64,000 nt of DNA, from contig NZ_LGYE01000002.1 of NCBI RefSeq assembly GCF_001262495.1, positions 486,368 to 550,367 of the forward strand, in the 5' to 3' direction. Positions 47,140 through 57,339 of this stretch are shown in pieces (the stretch's first letter is position 1; each line of letters starts with the position of its first letter). The position numbers and the translations under genes are program-made. The notes beneath the pieces are model-generated. The model was given only the letters and a program-made list of their open reading frames with translations. It was not told the origin of the DNA and did no database searches. The DNA comes from Microbacterium sp. GCS4 (GTDB lineage: Bacteria > Actinomycetota > Actinomycetes > Actinomycetales > Microbacteriaceae).

Positions 47140-48129
47140 GTGCTCATTGCACAGCGTCCCACACTCACCGAGGAAAAGATCGTCGAGAACCGGAGCCGGT
47201 TCGTCATCGAGCCTCTGGAGCCCGGCTTCGGATACACGATCGGCAACGCGCTGCGTCGCAGCCTGCTGTCGTCGATCCCCGGTGCCGCCGTCACCAGCGT
47301 CCGCATCGACGGCGTGCTGCACGAGTTCAGCACCATCCCCGGCGTGAAGGAGGATGTCACCGAGATCATCCTCAACATCAAGCAGCTCGTCGTCTCGAGC
47401 GAGCGCGACGAGCCGATCACCGCGTACCTGCGCAAGACCGGTGCGGGCGAAGTGACCGCCGCCGACATCTCGGCTCCGGCCGGTGTCGAGGTCCACAACC
47501 CCGAGCTCGTCATCGCGACGCTCAACGACACCGCCAAGTTCGAGCTCGAGCTCACGATCGAGCGCGGCCGTGGCTACGTCTCCGCGACGCAGAACCGCAA
47601 CGAGTACGCCGAGGCCGGTCAGATCCCGATCGACTCGATCTACTCGCCGGTCCTCAAGGTCAGCTACCGCGTCGACGCCACCCGTGCCGGTGAGCGCACC
47701 GACTTCGACAAGCTGGTCCTGGACGTCGAGACCAAGTCGGCGATCAGCCCCCGCGACGCCGTCGCATCGGCTGCCAAGACGCTCACCGAGCTGTTCGGTC
47801 TCGCCCGCGAGCTGAACGTCGAGGCCGAGGGCATCGAGATCGGCCCGGCGCCGGTGGAGGCTGTGAACTCCAGCGAGCTGTCGATGCCGATCGAGGACCT
47901 CGACCTGTCGGTGCGCTCGTACAACTGCCTGAAGCGTGAAGGCATCAACACCGTTTCGGAGCTCGTCGCCCTGTCGGAGACGCAGCTCATGAACATCCGC
48001 AATTTCGGCCAGAAGTCGGTCGACGAGGTGCGCGACAAGCTCATCTCGCTCGGTCTGTCGCTCAAGGATTCGGTGCCCGGTTTCGACGGCGCCCACTTCT
48101 ACGGCGGCAGCGAAGACGAGTCCTTCTGA
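47140..48129 (+). CDS. rpoA: RNA polymerase alpha subunit
   Basis: 329 residues, GTG start (in-frame with [13 protein letters not shown]). The N-terminal assembly domain has [31 protein letters not shown]. The C-terminal domain, which contacts UP elements and activators, starts near residue 250 with [22 protein letters not shown] and ends [14 protein letters not shown]. Length and motifs are typical. Confidence 0.98.
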   Translation: MLIAQRPTLTEEKIVENRSRFVIEPLEPGFGYTIGNALRRSLLSSIPGAAVTSVRIDGVLHEFSTIPGVKEDVTEIILNIKQLVVSSERDEPITAYLRKTGAGEVTAADISAPAGVEVHNPELVIATLNDTAKFELELTIERGRGYVSATQNRNEYAEAGQIPIDSIYSPVLKVSYRVDATRAGERTDFDKLVLDVETKSAISPRDAVASAAKTLTELFGLARELNVEAEGIEIGPAPVEAVNSSELSMPIEDLDLSVRSYNCLKREGINTVSELVALSETQLMNIRNFGQKSVDEVRDKLISLGLSLKDSVPGFDGAHFYGGSEDESF

Positions 48130-48161
48130 ACCCCGACCTTCTGACCAGGAGTTAGACGATT

Positions 48162-48716
48162 ATGCCCAAGCCCACCAAGGGTCCCCGCCTCGGAGGCGGC
48201 CCCGCCCACGAGCGCCTGCTGCTTGCCAACCTCGCCGCTGCGCTGTTCACGCACAAGTCCATCAAGACGACCGAGACGAAGGCCAAGCGCCTGCGTCCGC
48301 TCGCCGAGCGTCTGATCACCTTCGCCAAGCGCGGAGACCTGCACGCTCGTCGTCGCGTTCTCTCGGTCATCGGTGACAAGGACGTCGTGCACACGCTGTT
48401 CGCCGAGATCGCTCCGCTCGTCGCGGACCGTGAGGGCGGCTACACGCGCATCACGAAGGTCGGCAACCGCAAGGGCGACAACGCACCCATGGCCGTGATC
48501 GAGCTCGTCCTCGAGCCCGTCACCCCCAAGAAGAAGGCTGCCAAGGCTGCTCCGAAGGCCGAGAAGGCTGAGAAGCCGGCCGAGGAGGCTCCGGCTGAGG
48601 AGACCGCCGTCGAGGAGGCTCCCGCCGAGGAGACCGCTGCAGACGCCGGCGCCGAGTCGCAGGCCGAGGGCGAGGCCGCTGAGGCCGCCGCCGAGGACGC
48701 CGTCGAGAACAAGTAA
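48162..48716 (+). CDS. rplQ: Ribosomal protein L17, with acidic C-terminal extension
   Basis: 184 residues against about 127 in E. coli. The core [31 protein letters not shown] and [23 protein letters not shown] is typical. After about residue 125 follows a 60-residue tail, first Lys/Ala-rich, then Glu/Ala-rich ([18 protein letters not shown]). It is likely disordered. The last gene of the cluster. Confidence 0.95.
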   Translation: MPKPTKGPRLGGGPAHERLLLANLAAALFTHKSIKTTETKAKRLRPLAERLITFAKRGDLHARRRVLSVIGDKDVVHTLFAEIAPLVADREGGYTRITKVGNRKGDNAPMAVIELVLEPVTPKKKAAKAAPKAEKAEKPAEEAPAEETAVEEAPAEETAADAGAESQAEGEAAEAAAEDAVENK

Positions 48717-48734
48717 GCTCTCGCATCGCACGGA

Positions 48735-48762
48735 GCCCGTCATCCCTCTCGGGGTGGCGGGC
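48735..48762 (+). terminator. Terminator after rplQ
   Basis: A 12-bp stem (GCCCGTCATCCC / GGGGTGGCGGGC, two G-T pairs) and a TCTC loop, then TTCGTCGT, 18 bases after the stop. Confidence 0.75.
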
Positions 48763-48876
48763 TTCGTCGTGTCGGGCGTCGGCGGGGTCCGTTTCGCGGA
48801 CCGCGTCCCGATCCACGGACGATTCGTCGGGATCGGTCCGTCGATCGGGGCGGCGTCCGCAGATCGGGACGGGTTC

Positions 48877-50451
48877 TCAGGCGCGGGCGCGGAGGTCCTT
48901 GCGCAGGATCTTGCCCGAGGCGGACTTGGGGATCGCGTCGATGAACTCCACCTGCCGCACCTTCTCGTGCGGCGCGACGTGCGCCGCGACATGCGCTATC
49001 ACGGCATCCGCGTCGAGCTCCGATCCGGGCTGCACCACGACGAACGCCTTCGGGACCTCCTGCCCGTCGTCGTCGAGGGAGCCGATCACCGCGGCATCCG
49101 CGATGGACGGATGCTCGAGCAGCACGGCCTCCAGCACGGCCGGCGCCACCTGGTAGCCCTTGTACTTGATGAGCTCCTTGAGGCGGTCGACGATGCGGAA
49201 CACGCCCTCCGCCGTGACGGTCGCCACGTCACCCGTGTGCAGCCAGCCGTCGGCGTCGAGCATCTCCGCCGTCGCGTCCGGGCGGTTCAGGTATCCCGCC
49301 ATGACCTGAGGCCCGCGGATCAGCAGTTCGCCGGGGTCGCTGGCGCCCTCGGCGGGCACGTCGACGTCGGTGCCGTCTTCCGCGAGCAGCCGAGCCTCGG
49401 TGTTCGCGAGCAGCATGCCGACCGTGGACCGGTCGATCTCGGTGCGGTCGTACGGGATCGCATGCGTCACGGGACTCGTCTCGGTCATCCCGTACCCCTG
49501 ACACACCGTGCAGTCGAGCCGTGCCGCCACCGCCGACGCGAGAGCGCCGTCGAGCGGTGCGGCACCCGAGAACACGACCTTGACCGACGACAGGTCGTAC
49601 TGGTCGACGAGCGGATGCTTGGCCAGGGCGACCGCGATCGGCGGAGCGATGAAGATCCAGCTCGTGCGGTGGTCCTGGACGACGCGGAGGAACTCGGTCA
49701 GGTCGAACCTCGGCATCGTGACGAGCGCGGAGCGCTGCCGCAGCGCGAAGTTCAGGAGCACCGTCAGTCCGTAGATGTGGAAGAAGGGGAGCACGGCCAG
49801 GACGCGATCGTCGTCGGCGAGGGAGATCGTCGAGCGGCACTGGCTGACGTTCGCGACGAGGTTGCGGTGCGTGAGCATGACGCCCTTCGGACGCCCGGTC
49901 GTGCCCGAGGAGTATGGGAGCACGGCGATGTGGGATGCCGGATCGAAGGAGACGTCGGGGGCGCCGCGCCCCTCGCCCAGGAGCGCGCCCAGCGAGGGGT
50001 GTCCTTCGGCGCCGTCGAGCACGATCACGTGGTCCGCGTCGAACCCGAGACTCTCCGCGGCGGCCGCGGCCCCGGGCAGCAGGGGAGACTCGGTGACGAG
50101 CCACGTCGCCCCGGCATCCGTCAGCTGATTCGCGATCTCCTCCGAGGTGTACAGGGAGTTGATGGTCGTGGCCGTCGCCCCCGCGCGCAGGATGCCGTGC
50201 AGCACGGTCGCGAAGGCGGGCACGTTCGGGCACAGCACGCCGACGACCGTGCCGACGCCCACGCCGCGCGCGGCCAGGGCGCCCGCGAAGCGGTCGATCT
50301 GGCCGATGAGCTGGCGGTAACTGGTGGTGTCCCCGCTCGTGCCGTCGACGAGCGCGACCGCGTCGAGGCGCGTCGGGTCGATGTCTCCGAAGAGGAAGTC
50401 GTAGATCGAGACCTCCGGGACCTCGACATCGGGATACGTGCTGCGAACCAT
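48877..50451 (-). CDS. AMP-dependent acyl-CoA synthetase (4-coumarate/fatty acid ligase type)
   Basis: 524 residues, acyl-adenylate-forming family. It activates a carboxylic acid with ATP and joins it to CoA. All core motifs are present: the P-loop-like LPYSSGTTGRPKGVMLTHRN, GYGMTETSP, GWLHTGD, the hinge DRLKELIKYKGYQVAP and the catalytic lysine in PKSASGKILRKDLR. It resembles 4-coumarate-CoA ligase and medium-chain ligases, so the substrate cannot be fixed. The start ATG at 50451 has GGAGATCTC in front; in-frame upstream sequence is not coding-like. A route to acetyl-CoA would suit the glyoxylate genes further on. Confidence 0.9.
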   Translation of the reverse strand: MVRSTYPDVEVPEVSIYDFLFGDIDPTRLDAVALVDGTSGDTTSYRQLIGQIDRFAGALAARGVGVGTVVGVLCPNVPAFATVLHGILRAGATATTINSLYTSEEIANQLTDAGATWLVTESPLLPGAAAAAESLGFDADHVIVLDGAEGHPSLGALLGEGRGAPDVSFDPASHIAVLPYSSGTTGRPKGVMLTHRNLVANVSQCRSTISLADDDRVLAVLPFFHIYGLTVLLNFALRQRSALVTMPRFDLTEFLRVVQDHRTSWIFIAPPIAVALAKHPLVDQYDLSSVKVVFSGAAPLDGALASAVAARLDCTVCQGYGMTETSPVTHAIPYDRTEIDRSTVGMLLANTEARLLAEDGTDVDVPAEGASDPGELLIRGPQVMAGYLNRPDATAEMLDADGWLHTGDVATVTAEGVFRIVDRLKELIKYKGYQVAPAVLEAVLLEHPSIADAAVIGSLDDDGQEVPKAFVVVQPGSELDADAVIAHVAAHVAPHEKVRQVEFIDAIPKSASGKILRKDLRARA

Positions 50452-50589
50452 GAGATCTCCTTCGATCCGGGTCGGCGACGGGGCCGCGTGATGCGATCCA
50501 GTGTCGCATAGCCGGGCACCCGGTCCCAGTGCTCGTCTCGCAGGACCGTTCATGAGAGCAGAAGAGTCCTGCGGGAGTAGGCTGATCCG

Positions 50590-51390
50590 GTGAGTGACGC
50601 AGAGACCCTGACCCGAGGGCCTCGTGCCTACGCCTCCTTCATCGTGATCGGCCTGGTCGCGGGCCTCCTCTCCGGCCTGTTCGGGGTCGGCGGCGGCACC
50701 GTGATCGTCCCGCTCCTCGTGCTGTTCCTGCACTTCAACCAGCGTCTCGGCGCCGGCACCTCGCTCGCCGCGATCGTCCCGACCGCGACGGTCGGCGTGA
50801 TCTCGTACGCGATCCACGGCTCGGTCGCGTGGATCCCCGCGCTCATCCTCGCCGCCGGCTCCGTGGTGGGCGCGCAGATCGGCACCCGACTGCTGCCCAA
50901 GATCTCGCAGACGACGCTCCGCTGGTTCTTCGTCGGCTTCCTCGCGGTCGTGATCGTGAGCCTGTTCCTCGTGATCCCCTCCCGCGACGCCGTCTTCGAG
51001 CTGTCGGTCCTCAGCGGCATCGCGCTCGTCGTGGTCGGCGTCGCGACCGGCATCCTCTCAGGGCTCATCGGCGTCGGGGGCGGGATCGTCGTCGTCCCCG
51101 TGCTCATGCTCGCGTTCGGCACGAGCGACCTCGTCGCCAAGGGAACCTCGATGCTCATGATGATCCCGACCGCGATCTCCGGCACGATCGGCAACCTCCG
51201 CAACCACAACGTCGATGTCGTCGCCGCCGCGTTCGTCGGGATCTCCGCGTGCACGACCACGGCGCTCGGCGCGTGGCTCGCCACTGTGATCGACCCCATG
51301 GCCGCGAACATGCTGTTCGCGGCATACCTCGTCGTGATCGCGGTGCAGATGGCGATGAAGGCGATCAAGGGGCGTCGTAAGAAAGACTGA
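50590..51390 (+). CDS. TauE/SafE-family sulfite or organic-acid exporter-like protein
   Basis: 266 residues with about eight membrane spans. The tandem glycine-rich motifs LLSGLFGVGGGTVIVPLLV and ILSGLIGVGGGIVVVPVLML mark the two halves of the TauE/SafE family. Members export sulfite or sulfonates or carry organic acids; the substrate here is unknown. GTG start with TAGGCT (50578-50583) six bases upstream, the leaderless arrangement. Confidence 0.9.
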   Translation: MSDAETLTRGPRAYASFIVIGLVAGLLSGLFGVGGGTVIVPLLVLFLHFNQRLGAGTSLAAIVPTATVGVISYAIHGSVAWIPALILAAGSVVGAQIGTRLLPKISQTTLRWFFVGFLAVVIVSLFLVIPSRDAVFELSVLSGIALVVVGVATGILSGLIGVGGGIVVVPVLMLAFGTSDLVAKGTSMLMMIPTAISGTIGNLRNHNVDVVAAAFVGISACTTTALGAWLATVIDPMAANMLFAAYLVVIAVQMAMKAIKGRRKKD

Positions 51391-51450
51391 CCCGGGTTTC
51401 GTCCGGTCGCACGCATCCTCGGCGCACGGCGGAGAACGTAGGATCGAGGG

Positions 51451-51906
51451 GTGGCAGTGAACCAAGATCTCGTCGGCCGGGAGTTCCCGCCGACCACCCC
51501 GTACCTCGTCGGACGCGAGAAGGTGCGCGAGTTCGCGCGCGCCGTGTTCGCCGACGCCCCGCAGCACACCGACGTCGAGGCCGCGCGCGCCGCGGGCTTC
51601 GCCGACGTCGTCGCGCCGCCCACATTCGCCATGGTGATCCAGGACCTCACGCTGCAGCAGCTCCTCGGCGAGCCCGACTCGGGCATCCTGCTCGCCCGCA
51701 CGATCCACGCCGAGCAGCGCTTCGCCTACAGCCGTCCGATCGTCGCGGGCGACGAGCTCACCGCGCAGCTCCGCGTCACCGGCATCCGCATGATGGGCGG
51801 CAACGCCATGATCACGAGCGAGGCCGAGATCGCGGATGCCGAGGGGGCGCATGTCGTGACCGCCACCAGCGTGCTGCTGGTCGGCGCGGAAGAGGGAGCC
51901 GAGTGA
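51451..51906 (+). CDS. MaoC N-domain dehydratase subunit (HadA-like)
   Basis: 151 residues. Resembles the FAS1-type MaoC N-terminal (HadA/HadC-like) subunits: VNQDLVGREFPPTTPYLVGREKVREFARAV, AARAAGFADVVAPPTFAMVI, IHAEQRFAYSRPIVAGDEL. It lacks the full catalytic motif and is expected to pair with the next protein as a (3R)-hydroxyacyl dehydratase. GTG start (51451) with TAGGAT six bases ahead; another GTG follows at 51457. It overlaps the next gene. Confidence 0.85.
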   Translation: MAVNQDLVGREFPPTTPYLVGREKVREFARAVFADAPQHTDVEAARAAGFADVVAPPTFAMVIQDLTLQQLLGEPDSGILLARTIHAEQRFAYSRPIVAGDELTAQLRVTGIRMMGGNAMITSEAEIADAEGAHVVTATSVLLVGAEEGAE

Positions 51907-52304
51907 TGCCGTACGCCGTCGGAGACGTGGTCGCCGAGCGCACCGTCCACCTGACCCGTGAGTCTCTCGTGCGCTACGCGGGCGCTTCGGGCGACTTCAA
52001 CCCGATCCACTACCGTGACGATGTCGCCGCCGCCGTGGGACTGCCCGGCGTGCTCGCGCACGGGATGCTGACCATGGGCATCGCGTCGTCGGTCGTGATC
52101 GCGGCGCTCGACCCCGCGGCGCGCGTTCTCGACTACGGAGTGCGGTTCACCAAGCCCGTGGTGGTCGACCCCGAGGACGGCGCGGACCTGCACGTGCTCG
52201 CCACCGTCGGCGCGGTCGACGAGTCGGCGACCCGCGTCGACCTGAAGGTCACGTTCGGTGAGACGACGGTCCTCGTCAAGGCGCAGCTGCGCATCGCCGC
52301 GTGA
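51906..52304 (+). CDS. MaoC dehydratase subunit (HadB-like)
   Basis: 132 residues. MaoC hot-dog domain with the hydratase motif GDFNPIHYRDDVAAAVGLPGVLAHGMLTMG, including the catalytic aspartate and histidine. Paired with the upstream HadA-like subunit it would dehydrate 3-hydroxyacyl chains; in mycobacteria this is a step of mycolic acid synthesis, but in Microbacteriaceae the acyl chain is unknown. Shared bases at both ends (ATGA overlaps) tie it to the preceding gene and to murB. Confidence 0.88.
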   Translation: MPYAVGDVVAERTVHLTRESLVRYAGASGDFNPIHYRDDVAAAVGLPGVLAHGMLTMGIASSVVIAALDPAARVLDYGVRFTKPVVVDPEDGADLHVLATVGAVDESATRVDLKVTFGETTVLVKAQLRIAA

Positions 52305-53458
52305 TGGCGGGCTCCACCGTGCCCGACGTCCGCGAGATCCCGCCGCTGCGGCTGTCGACGCTCACGACCCTCCGCACCGGCGGCGCTCCCGAGCGCATGG
52401 TCGAGGCGCATACTCGCGAGGAGCTCATCGCGGCGCTCGCTGACGTCTGGGAACGCGGAGACGAGTGGCTCGCCCTCGGCGGCGGTTCGAACCTGTTCGT
52501 CGGCGACGAGAGCTTCGAGGGCACGGTCATCCGCATCCTCACCCGCGGCATCCAGGAGATCCCCTCGCCGCATCCCGGTCGCATCCGCCTGCGGGTCGAG
52601 GCCGGTCACGGCTGGGACGAACTGGTCGCGTACGCGGTCGAGCACGGCTACGCGGGTCTCGAGGCCATGAGCGGCATCCCGGGCACGGTCGGGGCGTCCC
52701 CCGTGCAGAACATCGGAGCGTACGGCCAGGAGATCCAGGAGACTCTGGTCGAGGTCGAGCTGATCGACGAGTCGACGGGCGAGGTCTCGACGGTCTCCGC
52801 CGCAGACCTCGGGCTCGGCTTCCGCACCTCGGTGCTCAAGCACCACTACGGGCACGAGCCGCAGCGGCGGGCCGTGATCCTCTCGGTCACGGTCGATCTG
52901 CTCGTGGCGGGGGAGCGCGTCGTGCGCGGCGAGCAGCTGCGTCGGGCGCTGGGTCTCGCCTCCGACGACCCCGTGCCGCTGACGTGGGTGCGCGAGCGCA
53001 TCCTCGCCACTCGGGCGTCCAAGGGGATGCTGCTCGACGAGCACGATCCCGACACCCACGGCGTGGGATCGTTCTTCCAGAACGCGATCGTGACGGATGC
53101 CGTCGCGCGCACCCTTCCTCCGGAGTGCCCGCGGTGGCCGGTCGCCCCGGACCTCGACGCCGTCACGGTGATCCCGCTCTCCTCGTACGACGGGCTCGTG
53201 CCGGTGACGAAGACCGAGGCGCCGGACGTGAAGGTCAGCGCCGCGTGGCTCATCGAGCAGGCGGGGATCCGCAAGGGCTTCAAGCTGCCGCGGTCGCGCG
53301 CCTCGGTGTCGACCAAGCACGCGCTCGCCCTGACCAACCGCGGCGGCGCGACCGCCGCGGAGGTCTCGGAGCTGGCTCGGTTCATCCAGAGCCGGGTGCA
53401 CGCCGAGTTCGGCCTCGTGCTGCAGCCGGAGCCCGTGCTGCTCGGCGTGGAGCTGTAG
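52304..53458 (+). CDS. murB: UDP-N-acetylenolpyruvoylglucosamine reductase (MurB)
   Basis: 384 residues. MurB makes UDP-MurNAc with NADPH and FAD. The FAD region LALGGGSNLFVGDESFEGTVI, GLEAMSGIPGTVGASPVQNIGAYGQEI and GVGSFFQNAIV match. The late part (AAWLIEQAGIRKGFKL, LALTNRGGATAAEVSEL) is standard and longer than in E. coli type I. The ATG at 52304 shares a base with the stop of the dehydratase gene; the GTG one codon upstream is less likely. The linkage of HadAB-like genes and murB joins acyl and cell-wall functions in one operon. Confidence 0.95.
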   Translation: MAGSTVPDVREIPPLRLSTLTTLRTGGAPERMVEAHTREELIAALADVWERGDEWLALGGGSNLFVGDESFEGTVIRILTRGIQEIPSPHPGRIRLRVEAGHGWDELVAYAVEHGYAGLEAMSGIPGTVGASPVQNIGAYGQEIQETLVEVELIDESTGEVSTVSAADLGLGFRTSVLKHHYGHEPQRRAVILSVTVDLLVAGERVVRGEQLRRALGLASDDPVPLTWVRERILATRASKGMLLDEHDPDTHGVGSFFQNAIVTDAVARTLPPECPRWPVAPDLDAVTVIPLSSYDGLVPVTKTEAPDVKVSAAWLIEQAGIRKGFKLPRSRASVSTKHALALTNRGGATAAEVSELARFIQSRVHAEFGLVLQPEPVLLGVEL

Positions 53459-53556
53459 CCCGCGTCGTCGGCATTTCTCCTGCGGTGCATCGGCATCCCG
53501 GAATGGAACGCGGCGGTCGCTCGACTGCCGGGATCGGCGCCTGACACGCTCGAAGG

Positions 53557-54306
53557 ATGATCACCATCTCCTCGAAGAAGTCCACCGCTCTCGGTGCCGT
53601 CGGCGCGATCGTCCTGCTCTCCGTGCTCGGTTCGGCCGGGAACGCCGTCGCCCAGGAGCCTGCGACGCAGCTCGTCTCGGCGAGCGCCACGGATGCGCAG
53701 GCTCCGTCGGACGTCACGGCGCTCCAGGCGCGTGCGACGAGCGCCTCGACGATCGACCTCTCCTGGGCGGCGGCCGTCGACGATGTCGCGGTCGTGCGCT
53801 ACGAGGTCCGCAGCCCCTCGACCACGGTGCTCGCGACGGTCGACGGCAGCACCACGCAGGCGACGCTCGCGAACCTGAAGCCGGGTGCCTGGTACTCGCT
53901 CCAGGTCTGGGCTTACGACGCCGCCGGGAACACGAGCGGGTCGAACGTCGTCGACCTGCGGATGCCGTCGAGCGATGCAGCCCTCCTGCTGCCGGACGTG
54001 ACCGCGCCCTCGACGGTGAAGTCGCTCGCCGCTCCGAAGGCGCGGGTGGGATCCACGTCCGCGTACCTGCTGTGGTCCAAGTCCGTCGACGACCTCGGTG
54101 TCGTCGAGTACCGGGTGCGCGACCGCATCTCGGGCACGACCGTCGCGGCCGTTCCCGGCACCATCGGGATCACCGGGCTGAAAGGCGTCAGCGTCGCGTT
54201 GACGCCCGCGACGACCTACGAGCTCGAGGTCGTCGCGGTGGACGCGGCGGGCAACGTGTCCGCCCCGTCGAAGCCCGTCGCGGTCACGACCAAGCCCGCG
54301 GCCTGA
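53557..54306 (+). CDS. Secreted protein with two fibronectin type III domains
   Basis: 249 residues. A signal peptide (about 1-33, cut after NAVAQ) and two FN3 repeats (roughly 40-135 and 148-246), each with a WAAAVDDVAVVRYEV / WSKSVDDLGVVEYRV core and ending YDAAGNTSG or VDAAGNVSAPS. No catalytic domain and no anchor is visible, so it is probably exported or loosely bound. In actinomycetes such pairs often accompany glycan-binding proteins. Function unknown. Confidence 0.75.
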   Translation: MITISSKKSTALGAVGAIVLLSVLGSAGNAVAQEPATQLVSASATDAQAPSDVTALQARATSASTIDLSWAAAVDDVAVVRYEVRSPSTTVLATVDGSTTQATLANLKPGAWYSLQVWAYDAAGNTSGSNVVDLRMPSSDAALLLPDVTAPSTVKSLAAPKARVGSTSAYLLWSKSVDDLGVVEYRVRDRISGTTVAAVPGTIGITGLKGVSVALTPATTYELEVVAVDAAGNVSAPSKPVAVTTKPAA

Positions 54307-54352
54307 GAGCACAGCGGGTGCGGGGTCGTCCCGGCGAGGTTACACTCACGGG

Positions 54353-54751
54353 ATGAGCGGACTGATCCCGTACCTGCTGTTCCCCGGAAATGCGGCGGAG
54401 GCTCTCGAGCTGTACCGGTCCGTGTTCAGCGGTGAGCTGCAGACCATGAGCTACGCGGATGCCGGTCGGCACGACGGTCCGGGCGACGCGATCGCGCACG
54501 GTCAGCTGACCGGTCCGGTGGAACTCGCCGGAGCGGATGCCGGTGCCGACGACGACGCCGTGCAGATGAGCGGCATGTTCCTGTCGCTGCTCGGCACCGC
54601 CGACGCCACGACCCTCACCAGCTGGTTCGACCAGCTGTCCGCGGGAGGCCGCGTGATCGACGCGCTGCAGAAGCGCCCGTGGGGCGACTACGACGGCACT
54701 CTCGTCGACCGCTACGGCATCCGCTGGCTGATCGGCTTCCAGGGGGAGTAG
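54353..54751 (+). CDS. VOC/PhnB-like glyoxalase-fold protein
   Basis: 132 residues. The phrase IPYLLFPGNAAEALELYRSVFSGEL is the start typical of PhnB/DUF1338-like VOC proteins, and FDQLSAGGRVIDALQKRPWGDYDGTLVDRYGIRWLI closes it. The fold is that of glyoxalase and bleomycin resistance proteins, but metal-site residues are not complete and no reaction can be claimed. TACACT (54341-54346) lies six bases before the ATG. Confidence 0.85.
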   Translation: MSGLIPYLLFPGNAAEALELYRSVFSGELQTMSYADAGRHDGPGDAIAHGQLTGPVELAGADAGADDDAVQMSGMFLSLLGTADATTLTSWFDQLSAGGRVIDALQKRPWGDYDGTLVDRYGIRWLIGFQGE

Positions 54752-54752
54752 T

Positions 54753-54839
54753 GCGTTTCGTCTCGTCGCTGCGCTCCTCGCTCAACGACCAGGGAGTATC
54801 CCACCCGGTCGTTGAGCGAGCGCAGCGAGACGAAACGCG
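54753..54839. repeat. Intergenic palindromic repeat (REP-like), full two-arm copy
   Basis: Left arm GCGTTTCGTCTCGTCGCTGC ... CTCAACGACC, 16-base spacer, right arm GGTCGTTGAGCGAGCGCAGC ... GAAACGC. The arms pair almost perfectly except for two extra TC dinucleotides in the left one. It lies between two convergent genes (stops at 54751 and 54849) and can serve as a two-way terminator. Confidence 0.85.
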
Positions 54840-54848
54840 CCGCGCGTC

Positions 54849-56051
54849 TCAGGAGGCGAACAGACGCTGCAGGCGCTGGAGGCCCGCGAGCAGCTGGTCG
54901 TCGCCCAGCGCGTACGACATGCGGATGTAGCCCGAGGGGCCGAAGGCCTCGCCCGGCACCACAGCGACCTCGGCCTGCTCGAGGATGAGGTCGGCGAGCT
55001 CGAGCGACGTCGTCGGCGTCACGCCGCCCCACCTGCGGCCGAGGAGGCCCTGCACGTCGGGGTAGACGTAGAACGCGCCGAGCGGGTTCGGCACGATGAG
55101 GCCGTCGATCTTCGACAGCTCCGACACGATCAGGCGACGACGACGGTCGAAGGCCTCGCGCATCTGCTCGGCCTCGGTCTGCGGGCCGTTGAGGGCGGCG
55201 ATCGCGGCCTTCTGCGCCACGTTGTTGACGTTGCTCGACAGGTGCGACTGCAGGTTGCCGGCGATCTTGATCGCGTCGGCCGGACCCACCATCCAGCCCA
55301 CACGCCATCCGGTCATGGCGTAGGTCTTCGCGACGCCGTTCACGAGGATCGTCTGCCCGGCGACCTCGGGGACGGCCGCGACGATCGACGTCGCCGTGGC
55401 GCCCTCGTACGTGAGGTTCTGGTAGATCTCGTCCGAGATCACCCAGATGCCGTGCTCCAGCGCCCACTCGCCGATCGCCTTCGTCTCCTCGGCCGTGTAC
55501 ACCGAGCCGGTGGGGTTGGACGGCGAGACGAACACGAGCACCGTGGTGCGCTCGGTGCGGGCGGCCTCGAGCTGCTCGACGGTGACCTTGTAGTCCTGGT
55601 CGGCGCCCGCGAAGACCTCGACCGGGATGCCGTCGGCGAGACGGACCGCCTCGGGGTACGTTGTCCAGTACGGGGCCGGCAGCAGCACCTCATCGCCCGG
55701 GTTCACCACCGCCTGGAAGGCCTGGTACACCGACTGCTTGCCGCCGTTCGTCACGATGACCTGCGACGGCGAGACCTCGAGGCCCGAGTCGCGCAGCGTC
55801 TTGGCGGCGACGGCCTCGCGCAGCGCGGCGAGTCCGGTGGCCGGGGTGTAGCGGTAGCTCGCCGGGTCGGCCAGCGCCTCGGCTGCGGCATCCACGATGA
55901 ACTGCGGCGTCGAGAAGTCCGGCTCGCCCGCGGCGTAGGAGATGACGTCTTTGCCGTCGGCCTTGAGGGCCTTGGCCTTGGCGTCGACCTTGAGGGTCGC
56001 CGACTCGGCGATGGCGGACAGCTTGCGGGAGAGGGGAGCGCGTTCGGTCAC
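54849..56051 (-). CDS. Aspartate/aromatic aminotransferase (PLP-dependent, class I)
   Basis: 400 residues. The PLP aldimine lysine is in [62 protein letters not shown] and [13 protein letters not shown] are the usual blocks of aspartate aminotransferase subgroup Ib. It may interconvert oxaloacetate and aspartate, possibly also act on aromatic amino acids. Start GTG at 56051 with a -10-like TACGCT six bases upstream on the minus strand (56058-56063), a leaderless arrangement. Confidence 0.92.
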   Translation of the reverse strand: MTERAPLSRKLSAIAESATLKVDAKAKALKADGKDVISYAAGEPDFSTPQFIVDAAAEALADPASYRYTPATGLAALREAVAAKTLRDSGLEVSPSQVIVTNGGKQSVYQAFQAVVNPGDEVLLPAPYWTTYPEAVRLADGIPVEVFAGADQDYKVTVEQLEAARTERTTVLVFVSPSNPTGSVYTAEETKAIGEWALEHGIWVISDEIYQNLTYEGATATSIVAAVPEVAGQTILVNGVAKTYAMTGWRVGWMVGPADAIKIAGNLQSHLSSNVNNVAQKAAIAALNGPQTEAEQMREAFDRRRRLIVSELSKIDGLIVPNPLGAFYVYPDVQGLLGRRWGGVTPTTSLELADLILEQAEVAVVPGEAFGPSGYIRMSYALGDDQLLAGLQRLQRLFAS

Positions 56052-56135
56052 GTTACGAGCGTACTCGGGAAGCCCTGCGCCGTGCCGGGTGAGTCGTCAT
56101 CAAGAATCGCCGATCTTTCATGGGCGACGGGATGC

Positions 56136-57230
56136 TCAGACCGTCGCGAAGCCGTGCGCCTTGGCGACTGCATCCAGGGTGATGCGACCGCCCTGCACGT
56201 TCAGGCCCTTCGCCAGTGCCGGGTCCTCGGCCGCTGCCCGTTCCCAGCCCTTGCCGGCGATCGCCGACACGTAGGGGAGGGTGGCGTTCGTGAGCGAGCG
56301 CGTCGCGGTCTCCGGCACGGCGCCCGGCATGTTCGCGACGCAGTAGTAGATCGAGTCGTGGACAGCGAACGTGGGGTCGTCGTGCGTGGTGGGGCGCGAG
56401 CCCTCGAAGCATCCGCCCTGGTCGATCGCGATGTCGACGAGCACCGAGCCCGGCTTCATGTTCGCGACCATCTCGTCGGTCACGAGCTTGGGGGCGGCGG
56501 CCCCCGGGATCAGCACGGAGCCGATCACGAGATCGGCTGTCGTGAGCGCCTCGGCGATGTCGTAGCGGCTCGACGCGCGCGTCTCGAGCGCGCCGCCGTA
56601 GCGGTGCTCCAGTTCGCGCAGGCGCGGCAAGGAGATGTCGATCACGGTCACCTGCGAGCCGAGGCCCAGGGCGTTCGCGGCCGCGTGCTCGCCGGCGACG
56701 CCGCCGCCGATCACGACGGTCCGGGCGCGCGGCGCTCCGGCGATGCCGCCCATGAGCACGCCGCGTCCGCCGGCGGAGCGCATGAGCGAGTACGAGCCCA
56801 TCGTGACCGAGAGGCGTCCGGCGATCTCGCTCATCGGGATGAGGAGCGGAAGGCTGCGGTCGGGCAGCTGCACGGTCTCATAGGCGACCGCCGTGGTGCC
56901 GGCGTCGACGAGCGCCGTGGTCAGGGCGCGGTCGGCCGCGAGGTGCAAGTAGGTGAAGAGCGTGAGGTCAGGGCGGAGGAATCCGTACTCCTGGGCGATC
57001 GGCTCCTTGACCTTGATGAGCAGTTCGGCCTCGCCCCAGGTCTCCTCGGCGGTCGCGACGATCTCGGCACCCGCGGTGCGGTACGCGTCGTCGGAGATGC
57101 CCGAGCCGACGCCGGCGCCCGACTGGACGAGGACGCGATGGCCCTCGTGCACCAGGCGGTCGGCTCCGGCGGGGGTCAGTGCCGTGCGGTTCTCGTTGTT
57201 CTTGACCTCGGTGGGCACGCCGATCTTCAT
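56136..57230 (-). CDS. ald: Alanine dehydrogenase
   Basis: 364 residues. Oxidises L-alanine to pyruvate and ammonia with NAD. Starts [22 protein letters not shown], a very conserved beginning. The NAD site [20 protein letters not shown] and substrate parts [17 protein letters not shown] and the catalytic His/Asp regions ([18 protein letters not shown]) are present. An AGGAGG site precedes the ATG at 57230. The Lrp-type gene is divergent, as in mycobacteria where AldR controls ald. Its likely role is use of alanine or pyruvate turnover. Confidence 0.96.
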   Translation of the reverse strand: MKIGVPTEVKNNENRTALTPAGADRLVHEGHRVLVQSGAGVGSGISDDAYRTAGAEIVATAEETWGEAELLIKVKEPIAQEYGFLRPDLTLFTYLHLAADRALTTALVDAGTTAVAYETVQLPDRSLPLLIPMSEIAGRLSVTMGSYSLMRSAGGRGVLMGGIAGAPRARTVVIGGGVAGEHAAANALGLGSQVTVIDISLPRLRELEHRYGGALETRASSRYDIAEALTTADLVIGSVLIPGAAAPKLVTDEMVANMKPGSVLVDIAIDQGGCFEGSRPTTHDDPTFAVHDSIYYCVANMPGAVPETATRSLTNATLPYVSAIAGKGWERAAAEDPALAKGLNVQGGRITLDAVAKAHGFATV

Positions 57231-57339
57231 CGATCCTCCTGGTGACGTTTGGTGCTTCCAGAATCGCAGAAACATCGTCGAGGCGACAGATTCACTGAAG
57301 AAGCTTCGGTTTGCATCGGGATCCTGCATAATCGTTCGC

